Shown here piece by piece: positions 42,340 through 49,615 of a DNA stretch of 64,000 nucleotides; positions within the stretch are counted from its first letter, which is position 1, and each line of letters opens with the position of its first letter. The translations under genes were made by a program, and so were the position numbers. The notes under the pieces were generated by a model. That model worked only from the letters and a program-made list of their open reading frames with translations. It made no database searches and was not told the origin of the DNA. This stretch comes from JANQMX01 sp965247175 (GTDB taxonomy: Bacteria; Pseudomonadota; Alphaproteobacteria; Kiloniellales; DSM-21159). The stretch spans positions 4,650,001 through 4,714,000 of the forward strand of contig OZ252006.1 of NCBI GenBank assembly GCA_965247175.1, given 5' to 3'.

Positions 42340-42475
42340 GGAGTCCTCCCGCAGAAACGGACGCCGTAACCTCGTCAGCCCATAAGCCGGCAGGGTAGCA
42401 GATCTTACGACTCTTGGTGTTATGTCTTGATCGGCGTCTTTGGTTGTTCGACACGAACGCGGAAAGGCCGCCGTA

Positions 42476-43216
42476 TCAGTGCGCGAGGATCTTGGCCAAG
42501 AAGTCACGGGTCTCGGGGGCGTGGGGCCGCTCGAAGAAGTCGGCGGGTGCCGCCTCTTCCAGGATGCGGCCGTCAGCCATGAAGACGACCCGGTCCGCGA
42601 CGCGGCGGGCGAAGCCCATCTCGTGCGTCACGCAGATCATGGTCATGCCTTCCTCGGCCAAGGCCACCATGCAGTCGAGCACCTCGCCGATCATCTCAGG
42701 GTCGAGCGCCGACGTAGGCTCGTCGAACAGCATGATTTTCGGCTCCATGCAGAGCGCGCGGGCGATGGCAACGCGCTGCTGTTGGCCGCCGGAGAGCTGG
42801 TCGGGGTACTTGGTGGCCTGATCAGCGATGCGCATGCGGGTGAGTTGGTCGTGGGCCATGGCTTGCGCCTCGGCGCGTGGGGTGCCGCGCACGCGGATCT
42901 GCGGCAGAGCACAGTTCTCCAGGACAGTGAGATGAGGAAAAAGATTGAAGCGCTGGAAGACCATGCCGACCTCACGCCGGATCTCGTCGAGCGCATCCAG
43001 ATTGTCGTCGAGCTCGAGGCCGTCCACCACGATGCGGCCTGCGTCGTGCCGCTCCAGCCGGTTGATGCAGCGAATGGTGGTCGACTTGCCGGAGCCGGAC
43101 TGGCCGCAAATCACCAGCTTCTCGCCCTGGCCAACCTCTAGGTCGATGCCCTTCAGTACCTCGACGGGACCGAACGACTTGCGGACCCCAATCAGCTGGA
43201 TGGCGGGCTCAGGCAC
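42476..43216 (-). CDS. aapP: General L-amino acid ABC transporter ATP-binding protein
   Basis: 246 residues from GTG 43216. Walker A is CGQSGSGKSTTIRC, the Q-loop lies at GMVFQRFNLFPHLTV, the signature is LSGGQQQRVAIARAL and Walker B is IMLFDEPTSALDPE, followed by the His switch VTHEMGFARRVADRV. This is the polar amino acid subfamily (GlnQ/AapP). The start overlaps the end of aapM by 8 bases. It is the last gene of the seven-gene operon and powers uptake with AapQ, AapM and AapJ. Confidence 0.96.
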   Translation of the reverse strand: MPEPAIQLIGVRKSFGPVEVLKGIDLEVGQGEKLVICGQSGSGKSTTIRCINRLERHDAGRIVVDGLELDDNLDALDEIRREVGMVFQRFNLFPHLTVLENCALPQIRVRGTPRAEAQAMAHDQLTRMRIADQATKYPDQLSGGQQQRVAIARALCMEPKIMLFDEPTSALDPEMIGEVLDCMVALAEEGMTMICVTHEMGFARRVADRVVFMADGRILEEAAPADFFERPHAPETRDFLAKILAH

Positions 43217-44303
43217 GGCTGAGCCTCGCGCGCCGCTCGAGGTATGCGCCGTAGCGTGATAGGCCGAAGACGAAGAGGAAGTAGATTAGGCCGACGAAGA
43301 AATAAACCTCGACGTACTGGCCGACCCAGTTGCCGGTGCCGATAGCGGCGTTGGCAGAGGCCATGATCTCGAAGAAGCCGATGATGGTAACGATCGAGGT
43401 TTCCTTGAAGGTGATGACGAACTGGTTGATCGTCGCCGGCAGGGCGTTGCGGAAGGCCTGGGGAAGCATGATGTCGAACATGCGGCTCCAGTACTTCATG
43501 CCGAGCGCCGCGGCCGCTTCCTCCTGGCCCGGCGGGATGGCCTGCATGCCGGCACGGATGATCTCCGCCTGGTAGCAGGCAAAAAAGATGGCGAAGGCGA
43601 AGATGACGCGGCCCAGTTTATCGCCCTGGGCCCAGTCGGGAACGGTGAGCGGAATGACCACCGCAGCGGTGAAGAGGATGGTCAAGAGCGGAACCGAGCG
43701 GAAGAAGTCGATGAAGAGGCCGGTCATCTGACGCACCACAGGCAGCTTGGAGCGCCGAGCCAGCGCCAGACCGACGGCCATGGGCATGCCGAGCACCACA
43801 ACGCCACAAAAGATGAAGACGGTGAGCGACAGGCCGCCCCATTGCTCTGTGGTCACGACCGGCAGACCAAAGACGCCGCCGCGCATGAGCACGATGAAGA
43901 GCCCGAAGCCGCCGAGCCAGAGGAGCGGCAGGCGCTTCAAGCTCCAGAACCAGGGCAGGCAGGAGAGGCCCATGGTCGCGATGATGACCACGCAGGCCAA
44001 AGTTGAGCGCCAGTGCATCTCATAGGGATAGAGACCGAAGAGGATAAGTCGGCCGCGTGCCTCGATCACCGCCCAGCAGGCACCGGCTGCATCACGGCAG
44101 CTCTGTCCGTCGTCCAAGGTCCAAAGCGCGTCGATCAAGCCCCAGTCAATGATCCGATATGCGACCCAGAGAACCAGCGCGCCGAAGCAAAGGCTGACGG
44201 CAGTGTCCACTGGCGTGGCGAACAGGCGACGATGAGCCCATACCAATGCGCCGCGCTCCGGCTCAGGGGGGCGTATGGCTTCGAGGGAGTCGACCGCAGC
44301 CAT
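43209..44303 (-). CDS. aapM: General L-amino acid ABC transporter permease AapM
   Basis: 364 residues from ATG 44303, two bases after the aapQ stop. Several membrane helices lie ahead of the standard permease domain. The EAA loop AAAALGMKYWSRMFDIMLPQ couples to the ATPase, and GLFIDFFRSVPLLTILF is a family motif. It has the long N-terminal extension typical of AapM with the DxxxTLDDGQSCRDAAGACW periplasmic loop. It forms the inner-membrane channel with AapQ. Confidence 0.96.
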   Translation of the reverse strand: MAAVDSLEAIRPPEPERGALVWAHRRLFATPVDTAVSLCFGALVLWVAYRIIDWGLIDALWTLDDGQSCRDAAGACWAVIEARGRLILFGLYPYEMHWRSTLACVVIIATMGLSCLPWFWSLKRLPLLWLGGFGLFIVLMRGGVFGLPVVTTEQWGGLSLTVFIFCGVVVLGMPMAVGLALARRSKLPVVRQMTGLFIDFFRSVPLLTILFTAAVVIPLTVPDWAQGDKLGRVIFAFAIFFACYQAEIIRAGMQAIPPGQEEAAAALGMKYWSRMFDIMLPQAFRNALPATINQFVITFKETSIVTIIGFFEIMASANAAIGTGNWVGQYVEVYFFVGLIYFLFVFGLSRYGAYLERRARLSRA

Positions 44304-44305
44304 GA

Positions 44306-45451
44306 TCAAACGTCCTGCCCTTTGAGGGCGATGCGCTTGTTGATCAGGTTCATTGCCGAGCCCAGCAGATAGTTGATCAGCAGAAAGCCGGCCATCAGAA
44401 GCGCGATGAGCTCGATGGTCTGGCCGCTCTGATTGATCGAGGTAGAGACGACCATGAAGTAATCGGGGTAGCCGATGGCGATGCCCAGCGTCGTCGCCTT
44501 CATCAGCCAAATGAACTGGTTGCTCAGCGCCGGCAGGATGGCGCGCACCGCAAGCGGAATCCGCACCAGTCGATTGACCATATAACCGGTCATGCCGAGC
44601 GCCCGAGCCGCCTCGATGCGGCCGCGGTCGACGGAAAGGAAACCGCCGCGCACGATCTCGCCGATGTAAGCGCCGCCGAAGAGCGCGATCGCGATCAGGA
44701 GCGCGGTGAACTCGGGCTTGATGGCGACGCCGCCGACGAAGCGCAGGCCACGCAACTCGGGAATACTGACCAGGCTTGCCTCAGGTGTGCGGCCGGTGAA
44801 GAGCAGCAATAGGAAGAGGACGAGGCAAAGCACGCCGAAAGCCGGCCAGGCGAACCGCCTGAGGTTTTCGTTGCGCCCGACCAGTGTTGCGATGGCGAGG
44901 CCTATGAGCACAACACCGACGAAGAGCAGAAGAATGTCGAGCCCCGTCATGTCGAGGGCGGGCAGCAGCAGGCCGCGGTTCGAGATGAATCCGACATCGA
45001 ACAGCGAGATGGCTGCACGCGGCGAGGGCAGGTGAGTCAGGATGGCGTAGCAGACGAAGACCTGCAGAATAAGTGGCACGTTGCGGAAGACCTCGACAAA
45101 GGTCGTGCCGATCAGGTTGAGCACAAAGTTCTCAGAGATGCGCATCAGCCCGATGACGATACCAACGGCAGTGGCGAGCGCGATGCCCAGAGTCCCGACC
45201 AGGAGGGTGTTCAACAACCCCGCCAGCAGCATGTCGGCATAGGAGCTGTTGGCGGTGACCGTGAAGAGCGAGAAGTTGATCGGCCAGCCAGTTGAGCGCT
45301 CCAGAAAGCCGAAGCCGCTGGCGATGCCCTGGTCGAGCAGGTTCTGGCGTGTGGTTGTTACGAAGGAGACAAGCAGGCCGAAGGCCGCTGCCAGCAAGGT
45401 TGCCTGGATGAGCCAGCCCCGCACACGGCTGTTTTTGAGCATCGCGGTCAT
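44306..45451 (-). CDS. aapQ: General L-amino acid ABC transporter permease AapQ
   Basis: 381 residues from ATG 45451. The N-terminus RGWLIQATLLAAAFGLLVSF and the loop FLERSTGWPINFSLFTVT are characteristic of AapQ. TTFVEVFRNVPLILQVFVCY and the EAA-type loop ARALGMTGYMVNRLVRIPLA complete the permease domain. It is separated from aapJ by 76 bases that contain a stable hairpin, a common way to give the binding protein higher expression than the channel. Confidence 0.96.
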   Translation of the reverse strand: MTAMLKNSRVRGWLIQATLLAAAFGLLVSFVTTTRQNLLDQGIASGFGFLERSTGWPINFSLFTVTANSSYADMLLAGLLNTLLVGTLGIALATAVGIVIGLMRISENFVLNLIGTTFVEVFRNVPLILQVFVCYAILTHLPSPRAAISLFDVGFISNRGLLLPALDMTGLDILLLFVGVVLIGLAIATLVGRNENLRRFAWPAFGVLCLVLFLLLLFTGRTPEASLVSIPELRGLRFVGGVAIKPEFTALLIAIALFGGAYIGEIVRGGFLSVDRGRIEAARALGMTGYMVNRLVRIPLAVRAILPALSNQFIWLMKATTLGIAIGYPDYFMVVSTSINQSGQTIELIALLMAGFLLINYLLGSAMNLINKRIALKGQDV

Positions 45452-45477
45452 GGCGAAACCCTCGGAGGGAGAACGGC

Positions 45478-45515
45478 CCCGGCCGCCCCAGATGCTGTAC
45501 TGGGTAGCGGCCGGG
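45478..45515 (-). promoter_or_regulatory. mRNA hairpin between aapJ and aapQ
   Basis: Perfect 9-bp outer stem CCCGGCCGC (45478-45486) / GCGGCCGGG (45507-45515) enclosing a CCCAG/CTGGG inner stem. There is no T-run on the minus strand. Position after a solute-binding-protein gene suggests transcript stabilisation or partial attenuation rather than full termination. Confidence 0.6.
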
Positions 45516-45527
45516 AACCTTGTCGGC

Positions 45528-46568
45528 TCAGTCGAGGACCAGGGCGTAGAGCAGGCCGCCGTTGACCCAGAGATTGTTCAGGCCGCGCGGCAACTGATAG
45601 GGCGAGTCCTTGCCGACCGTACGGTCGTAGATCTCACCATAGTTCCCCACCGCTTTGATCATGTTGTAGGCCCAATCGTTGGAGAGGCCGAGGCGGTCGC
45701 CGATGCCCGGCGTGGCGCCCAGAAGACGGCCGACGGATGCGGAGGGCGGATTGGCACGCACCTCGTCCACGTTGGCCTGCGTAATGCCATTCTCCTCGGC
45801 CATCAGAAGCGCCGAGACCATCCAGTTGATCACGTCGATGAAGTGATCGTCGCCCTGGCGGGCGGCGATGCCCTCTGGCTCTAGTGCCAGCACCTCGTCG
45901 AGGATGACGAAGTCGTCCGGGTTCGGGGCGTTGAAGCGGGTGGCGGCCAGGAAGGGGCCGAAGCCGGCCAGGGCGTCGCAGCGGCCGGCGTAAAGCGCGG
46001 CACGCAGCTCCTCACCCTTTTCGAAGTTCAGCGCTTCGTAGGAGATGCCGCGGGCACCCATATAGTCTGCGACAATGCGCTCGATCGAGGTGCCGGCGTT
46101 GATGCAGAACACGCCACCCTCCAGGTCGGCGGCGCTGGTAGCGCCCAACTCGGCTCTGGTCAGGATGTTGGTCGGGCCGATGAAGTAGGGCCGGGCGTAC
46201 TGCAGGCCGAGTTCGGTATCGCGGCCCATGGTCCAGCCGGTCACCTTGATGATGACGTCGATGTCGCCGGACTGAAGGGCCGGGAAGCGCTGGGCCCAGC
46301 TAACCGGAATGATCTGCAACTTGTCGGGGGAGCCAAGCAGGGCCGTGGCCAGTGCTTTGCAGAACTCGATATCGAAGCCGGTCCAGTTGCCTTTGTCATC
46401 GACCTCGGCGAAGCCGAGATAGCTGCCGTTATGCCCGGTGCAGAGTAGGCTGTCCCGGTCTTGAATGGCTTTCACCGTGGGGCCGACGTCGGCAGCTTGA
46501 AGGGGGCCAGCCAAGCTGACCGTCGTGACCGCCGCTGCGGCCAACACGTTGCGGGTGATGTTTCTCAT
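45528..46568 (-). CDS. aapJ: General L-amino acid ABC transporter substrate-binding protein
   Basis: 346 residues from ATG 46568 with GGGAGACAG upstream. A signal peptide ends at PLQAAD. The mature domain shows the family strings LLCTGHNGSYLGFAEVD, GNWTGFDIEFCKALATALLG, DVIIKVTGWTMGRDTELGL and NDWAYNMIKAVGNYGEIYDR. AapJ binds a broad range of L-amino acids in the periplasm. Here it sits inside an operon with two soluble enzymes, which suggests a more specific substrate. Confidence 0.96.
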   Translation of the reverse strand: MRNITRNVLAAAAVTTVSLAGPLQAADVGPTVKAIQDRDSLLCTGHNGSYLGFAEVDDKGNWTGFDIEFCKALATALLGSPDKLQIIPVSWAQRFPALQSGDIDVIIKVTGWTMGRDTELGLQYARPYFIGPTNILTRAELGATSAADLEGGVFCINAGTSIERIVADYMGARGISYEALNFEKGEELRAALYAGRCDALAGFGPFLAATRFNAPNPDDFVILDEVLALEPEGIAARQGDDHFIDVINWMVSALLMAEENGITQANVDEVRANPPSASVGRLLGATPGIGDRLGLSNDWAYNMIKAVGNYGEIYDRTVGKDSPYQLPRGLNNLWVNGGLLYALVLD

Positions 46569-46592
46569 CGTTCTGTCTCCCTGTTGCATGTT

Positions 46593-47783
46593 TCAGATGT
46601 GAAGGGGCAAGGCGACGGAGGGTGGCTCTTGCGGTGCATCTTGCGGCACCGCCTCCGTCAGATCGAAAGCAGGAACGCCGCCGCCCGGCGGCAGCGCGAA
46701 GCCGAGGCCGGGGGCGGCGGGCGGTGCGAGGCTGCCGGCATCTGCATTGGGGGGCGGGATCGCGGCCTCTTCGAAGAGCACGCGGTGCACCTGGTGAATC
46801 TCCACGTGCGCGGTCTCAGCGCAGGCGGCGCCGAGATGCAGGGCCGCCAGGGTGGCGACGGCGGTCGAGCAGGTTTCGAGCGACAGACCAATGCCGGCTT
46901 TGCGGCAGCGTTCGGCCAAGGCCAGCACGCGGCTCGGCCCGCCGCAGGCGATGGGGGCGACCTGCAGCAGGGAGACCGCGCCTTCGTCGATCAATGCGTC
47001 GAACAACTCCGCGCGGTACTCGGCTTCGCCGGCCATGACAGGGACGCCTGCGTCGTGCAGGCGTCGCATGCCGGCAAGGTCGGACGGCGGCACAGGGGCC
47101 TGGAAGGCGAGGGGGTTCGAATCCCGAACCAGATCGAAGAAGCGTAGCGCCTGGTCACGGTCGAAGCTGGAGACGCCGTCGACAATCAGCCCGCAGTCCG
47201 GGCCAAGTGCCGCGCGCGCCGCCGCGACGCGGGCCGCGTCCGCTTCGAGGGAGAGGCTGCCGACCTTCATCTTGACCGCGCGGAAGCCTTGGCGGGCATA
47301 GCCGCTCAGCTCCTCGGCCAGCTCGGTCGGCCCCTTGTCCTCGGCGTAGAGGCCTCCGCTGGCATAGACCTGGCACGTGCCCGGCCCCGTGGCGTCGAAG
47401 AGCTGCCAGAGTGGCTGTCCAGCGCGCTGAGCGGCCAGATCCCAAAGTGCGAGATCGAGGCCGCTGATGACTGAGGCCAGGATGCCGTGGCGCGCGGTCA
47501 GGGTCGCCCGCTCGGTGAGTTCTTCGAGCACAGCGCGGATCTCTTCCGGCGTCTTGCCTGGGAGCTGCGGGCAGACCTCCGTCTCTGCGAAGGCGATCAG
47601 CGCTTTGGGCGAGGCATCGAAGCACCAGCATTCGCCAAGACCGACCAAGCCGTCCGCCGCTTCCAACTCGATGAAGACCGCATGCTTCTCCGTCCAGCGG
47701 ATACGTGGATTCCAGAGCCGTCCGCCGAGGTTGTTGGCGAGGCTGCTGACACGCAGCCGCCTTATGGCCGCCGGCGTTGTCAC
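46593..47783 (-). CDS. Mandelate racemase/muconate lactonizing enzyme-family protein (enolase superfamily)
   Basis: 396 residues from GTG 47783, which overlaps the aminotransferase stop (GTGA). The capping domain is residues ~1-125; the barrel contains K171-x-K173 (AVKMKVG), metal ligand D202 (LIVDGVSSF) and E253 (MAGEAEY). The middle metal ligand, normally Glu in the E-x-P motif, is Gln228 (LAFQAPVPP); the 26- and 25-residue spacings match mandelate racemase (195/221/247). The barrel end has QVAPIACGG and LSLETCS and lacks the His of mandelate racemase. It is probably a racemase, dehydratase or lactonase on an alpha-proton substrate; the activity is uncertain. Confidence 0.88.
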   Translation of the reverse strand: MTTPAAIRRLRVSSLANNLGGRLWNPRIRWTEKHAVFIELEAADGLVGLGECWCFDASPKALIAFAETEVCPQLPGKTPEEIRAVLEELTERATLTARHGILASVISGLDLALWDLAAQRAGQPLWQLFDATGPGTCQVYASGGLYAEDKGPTELAEELSGYARQGFRAVKMKVGSLSLEADAARVAAARAALGPDCGLIVDGVSSFDRDQALRFFDLVRDSNPLAFQAPVPPSDLAGMRRLHDAGVPVMAGEAEYRAELFDALIDEGAVSLLQVAPIACGGPSRVLALAERCRKAGIGLSLETCSTAVATLAALHLGAACAETAHVEIHQVHRVLFEEAAIPPPNADAGSLAPPAAPGLGFALPPGGGVPAFDLTEAVPQDAPQEPPSVALPLHI

Positions 47784-48724
47784 GCGGCGTCTCCGGTGCG
47801 GCCCGCAGCCGAGTGCTCGGAGCAATGGCGGATGACGAGCTCGCGGTAGAGCTGGCTGACGCGCTGGGTCATGGGGCCTGCTTCGCCGTCGCCCATCGGG
47901 CGGCCGTCGATGCTGCCGACTGGAGTCATGCCGCCGAAGGTGCCGGTCATGAAGGCTTCGTCTGCGCCATAGGTGTCGACCAGCGAGTAGTTACGCTCGA
48001 AGACCGGCACGCCATCGGCTCGGCAGAGGTCGATCACCTTCTGGCGGGTGATGCCGTTCATGCAGTAGTCGCCGGTGGAGGTCCAAACCTCCCCCTTGCG
48101 GACGATGAAGAAGTTGCAGGAGTTGGTCGTGTTGACGAAGCCGAAGGGATCGAACATCAGCGCTTCGTCGCCCCCGGCGCGGATGGCCTGGTTGCAGGCC
48201 AGGATGCAGTTGAGCTTGGAGTGGCTGTTCAGCTTGGCATCCTGGGTCAGCGGCAGGCCCCGGTGATGGGCCACGCTGACCAGGCGGATGGGCCGCGGGA
48301 TCGACGGCGTCGAGTGCTCCATAATGATCGCCACGGTCGGCCCCGACTGGGAGAATGCCGGGTGCTGGAACGGCCGGCTCTTAAGGCCCCGGGTGACCAT
48401 CAGGCGGGCGTGCACTGCATCCGTCATGCCGTTGGCGGCCGCGGTGGCGTCGAGGGCGTCCGCGATTTCCTGCCGGCTCATGCCAATGTCGAGGTCGAGC
48501 ACGAGAGAAGCTTCGAACAGCCGATCGAAGTGCTCGTCCAGGAAGGCCCAGACACCCTTATAGAGCCGCAACCCCTCCCAGATGCCGTCGCCCAGCATGA
48601 AGCCGGAGTCGTAGATTGAGACAGTCGCCTCGGCTTTCGGGACGATCCTGCCGTTGAGGAAGAGCTTCACGCTCTCGTTGCGGGGGTCCTGCTCGGCGAC
48701 GTGGGAGCTCACCTTCTGCGTCAT
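47780..48724 (-). CDS. Class IV PLP-dependent aminotransferase
   Basis: 314 residues from ATG 48724, which overlaps the gntR stop (ATGA). It has fold-type IV signatures: SIYDSGFMLGDGIWEGLRLY near the N-terminus, the catalytic K170 in NSHSKLNCILA and GITRQKVIDLC in the C-terminal half. The segment that normally reads FVxETxxTNIF, whose Glu contacts the PLP ring nitrogen, is FVNTTNSCNFF, so Thr199 stands where Glu is expected. Relatives include branched-chain and D-amino-acid aminotransferases. Coupling to the enolase-family enzyme and to Aap transport implies use of a transported amino compound. Confidence 0.92.
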   Translation of the reverse strand: MTQKVSSHVAEQDPRNESVKLFLNGRIVPKAEATVSIYDSGFMLGDGIWEGLRLYKGVWAFLDEHFDRLFEASLVLDLDIGMSRQEIADALDATAAANGMTDAVHARLMVTRGLKSRPFQHPAFSQSGPTVAIIMEHSTPSIPRPIRLVSVAHHRGLPLTQDAKLNSHSKLNCILACNQAIRAGGDEALMFDPFGFVNTTNSCNFFIVRKGEVWTSTGDYCMNGITRQKVIDLCRADGVPVFERNYSLVDTYGADEAFMTGTFGGMTPVGSIDGRPMGDGEAGPMTQRVSQLYRELVIRHCSEHSAAGRTGDAA

Positions 48725-49500
48725 GACGACTTGCCGTCCCTCTTTCCGGTCCTTGCCTTGCCGATCTCGGTTGGGTCGAGGCTGAAGCCGGATGAGAAGC
48801 TGGAGCGTAGGAAGTCGAGAAAACGCGCCTGGAAATGGCGCGTGTGGTCGTGGGCTAGCTGGTCGGCGCGGTCGAGGTCCTGCGCTTCGATGGCATCCAC
48901 AATGTCGTGGTGCTCGTCGGCCAGCGGGCGGTCACCCAAGGTGTGGCCGATGTAGTCGAAGTGGAGATGCAGAAGCCGCCGGCCCTCGTCAAGCAGGGTG
49001 TCGTACTGGCGCGCCAGATAGGGATTCCGGCCTGCATCGGCGATGGCCATATGGAACGTCTTGTTGGCGCTCGACATCTCCAGGTGATCGTATTCCTTGA
49101 GGCTGCCGTCGAAGGCGTCGGCCAGTTCCCGCAGGCGCGCCAAGTCCGCCGCCGTGCGGTGCTGGGCCGCCAAGCGGGTGTTGACCCGCTGCAGCAGGTC
49201 GAGCGCTTCGACGTAGCGGGGGAAGGTCGAGACATCGATTGGGGCGACTAGGGTGCTGCGGTTGGTCAGCATGACCACCAGACCTTGGGCGCACAGCCGG
49301 TTGAGCGCTTCCCGCACTGGCGAGCGGGACATGCCAAAGCGCTTGGCCAACTGTGTTTCGTCGAGCGGTGCGCCGGGCGCTAGCTGCAGGGTCAGGATCT
49401 CCCGCTGCAGGGTTTCATAGACCGTGCTGAGCCGGCCGCCGCGGGTACGGCGCGCGCCGGTCCCGTCGTCGACGCTCTGCATGTGGCTGTGCTCTGCCAA
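48721..49500 (-). CDS. GntR-family (FCD/FadR-type) transcriptional regulator
   Basis: 259 residues from TTG 49500, chosen because AGGAG lies 8 bases upstream; ATG 49482 has no ribosome site. The winged HTH is YETLQREILTLQLAPGAPLD, ETQLAKRFGMSRSPVREALN, RLCAQGLV. The FCD effector domain has metal-site histidines in NKTFHMAIADAGRNPYLARQ and DEHHDIVDAIEAQD. It is the first gene of the operon it is expected to control. The gap to the divergent sulfatase gene carries three GTCGAC palindromes. Confidence 0.93.
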   Translation of the reverse strand: MAEHSHMQSVDDGTGARRTRGGRLSTVYETLQREILTLQLAPGAPLDETQLAKRFGMSRSPVREALNRLCAQGLVVMLTNRSTLVAPIDVSTFPRYVEALDLLQRVNTRLAAQHRTAADLARLRELADAFDGSLKEYDHLEMSSANKTFHMAIADAGRNPYLARQYDTLLDEGRRLLHLHFDYIGHTLGDRPLADEHHDIVDAIEAQDLDRADQLAHDHTRHFQARFLDFLRSSFSSGFSLDPTEIGKARTGKRDGKSS

Positions 49501-49516
49501 CCGTGATGCTCCTGGA

Positions 49517-49571
49517 TTTTGTCGACTTATTGTCGACGTTGTAGCAATTTGACGACACAATGTCGACAAAA
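49517..49571. promoter_or_regulatory. GTCGAC operator cluster between gntR and the sulfatase gene
   Basis: Three GTCGAC palindromes lie at 49521-49526, 49532-49537 and 49562-49567. The outer ones form the perfect 10-bp inverted repeat TTTTGTCGAC (49517-49526) / GTCGACAAAA (49562-49571). The cluster sits in the 115-base divergent promoter gap, as expected for GntR binding that controls both directions. Binding itself is inferred. Confidence 0.6.
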
Positions 49572-49615
49572 ATGCACTGCGGCAAGAGTCCAAAGCGATA
49601 CAGCAGGAGGCGCGC

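Noticed and set aside
45478..45515. Intrinsic terminator inside the aap operon
   Set aside because: The stem is strong but no T-run follows on the transcribed strand, and aapQMP must be expressed; kept as an mRNA hairpin instead.
47112..47126. GGTTCGAATCC, a T-arm-like tRNA signature
   Set aside because: No acceptor, D or anticodon arms can be built around it, and it lies inside the conserved coding sequence of the enolase-family gene.
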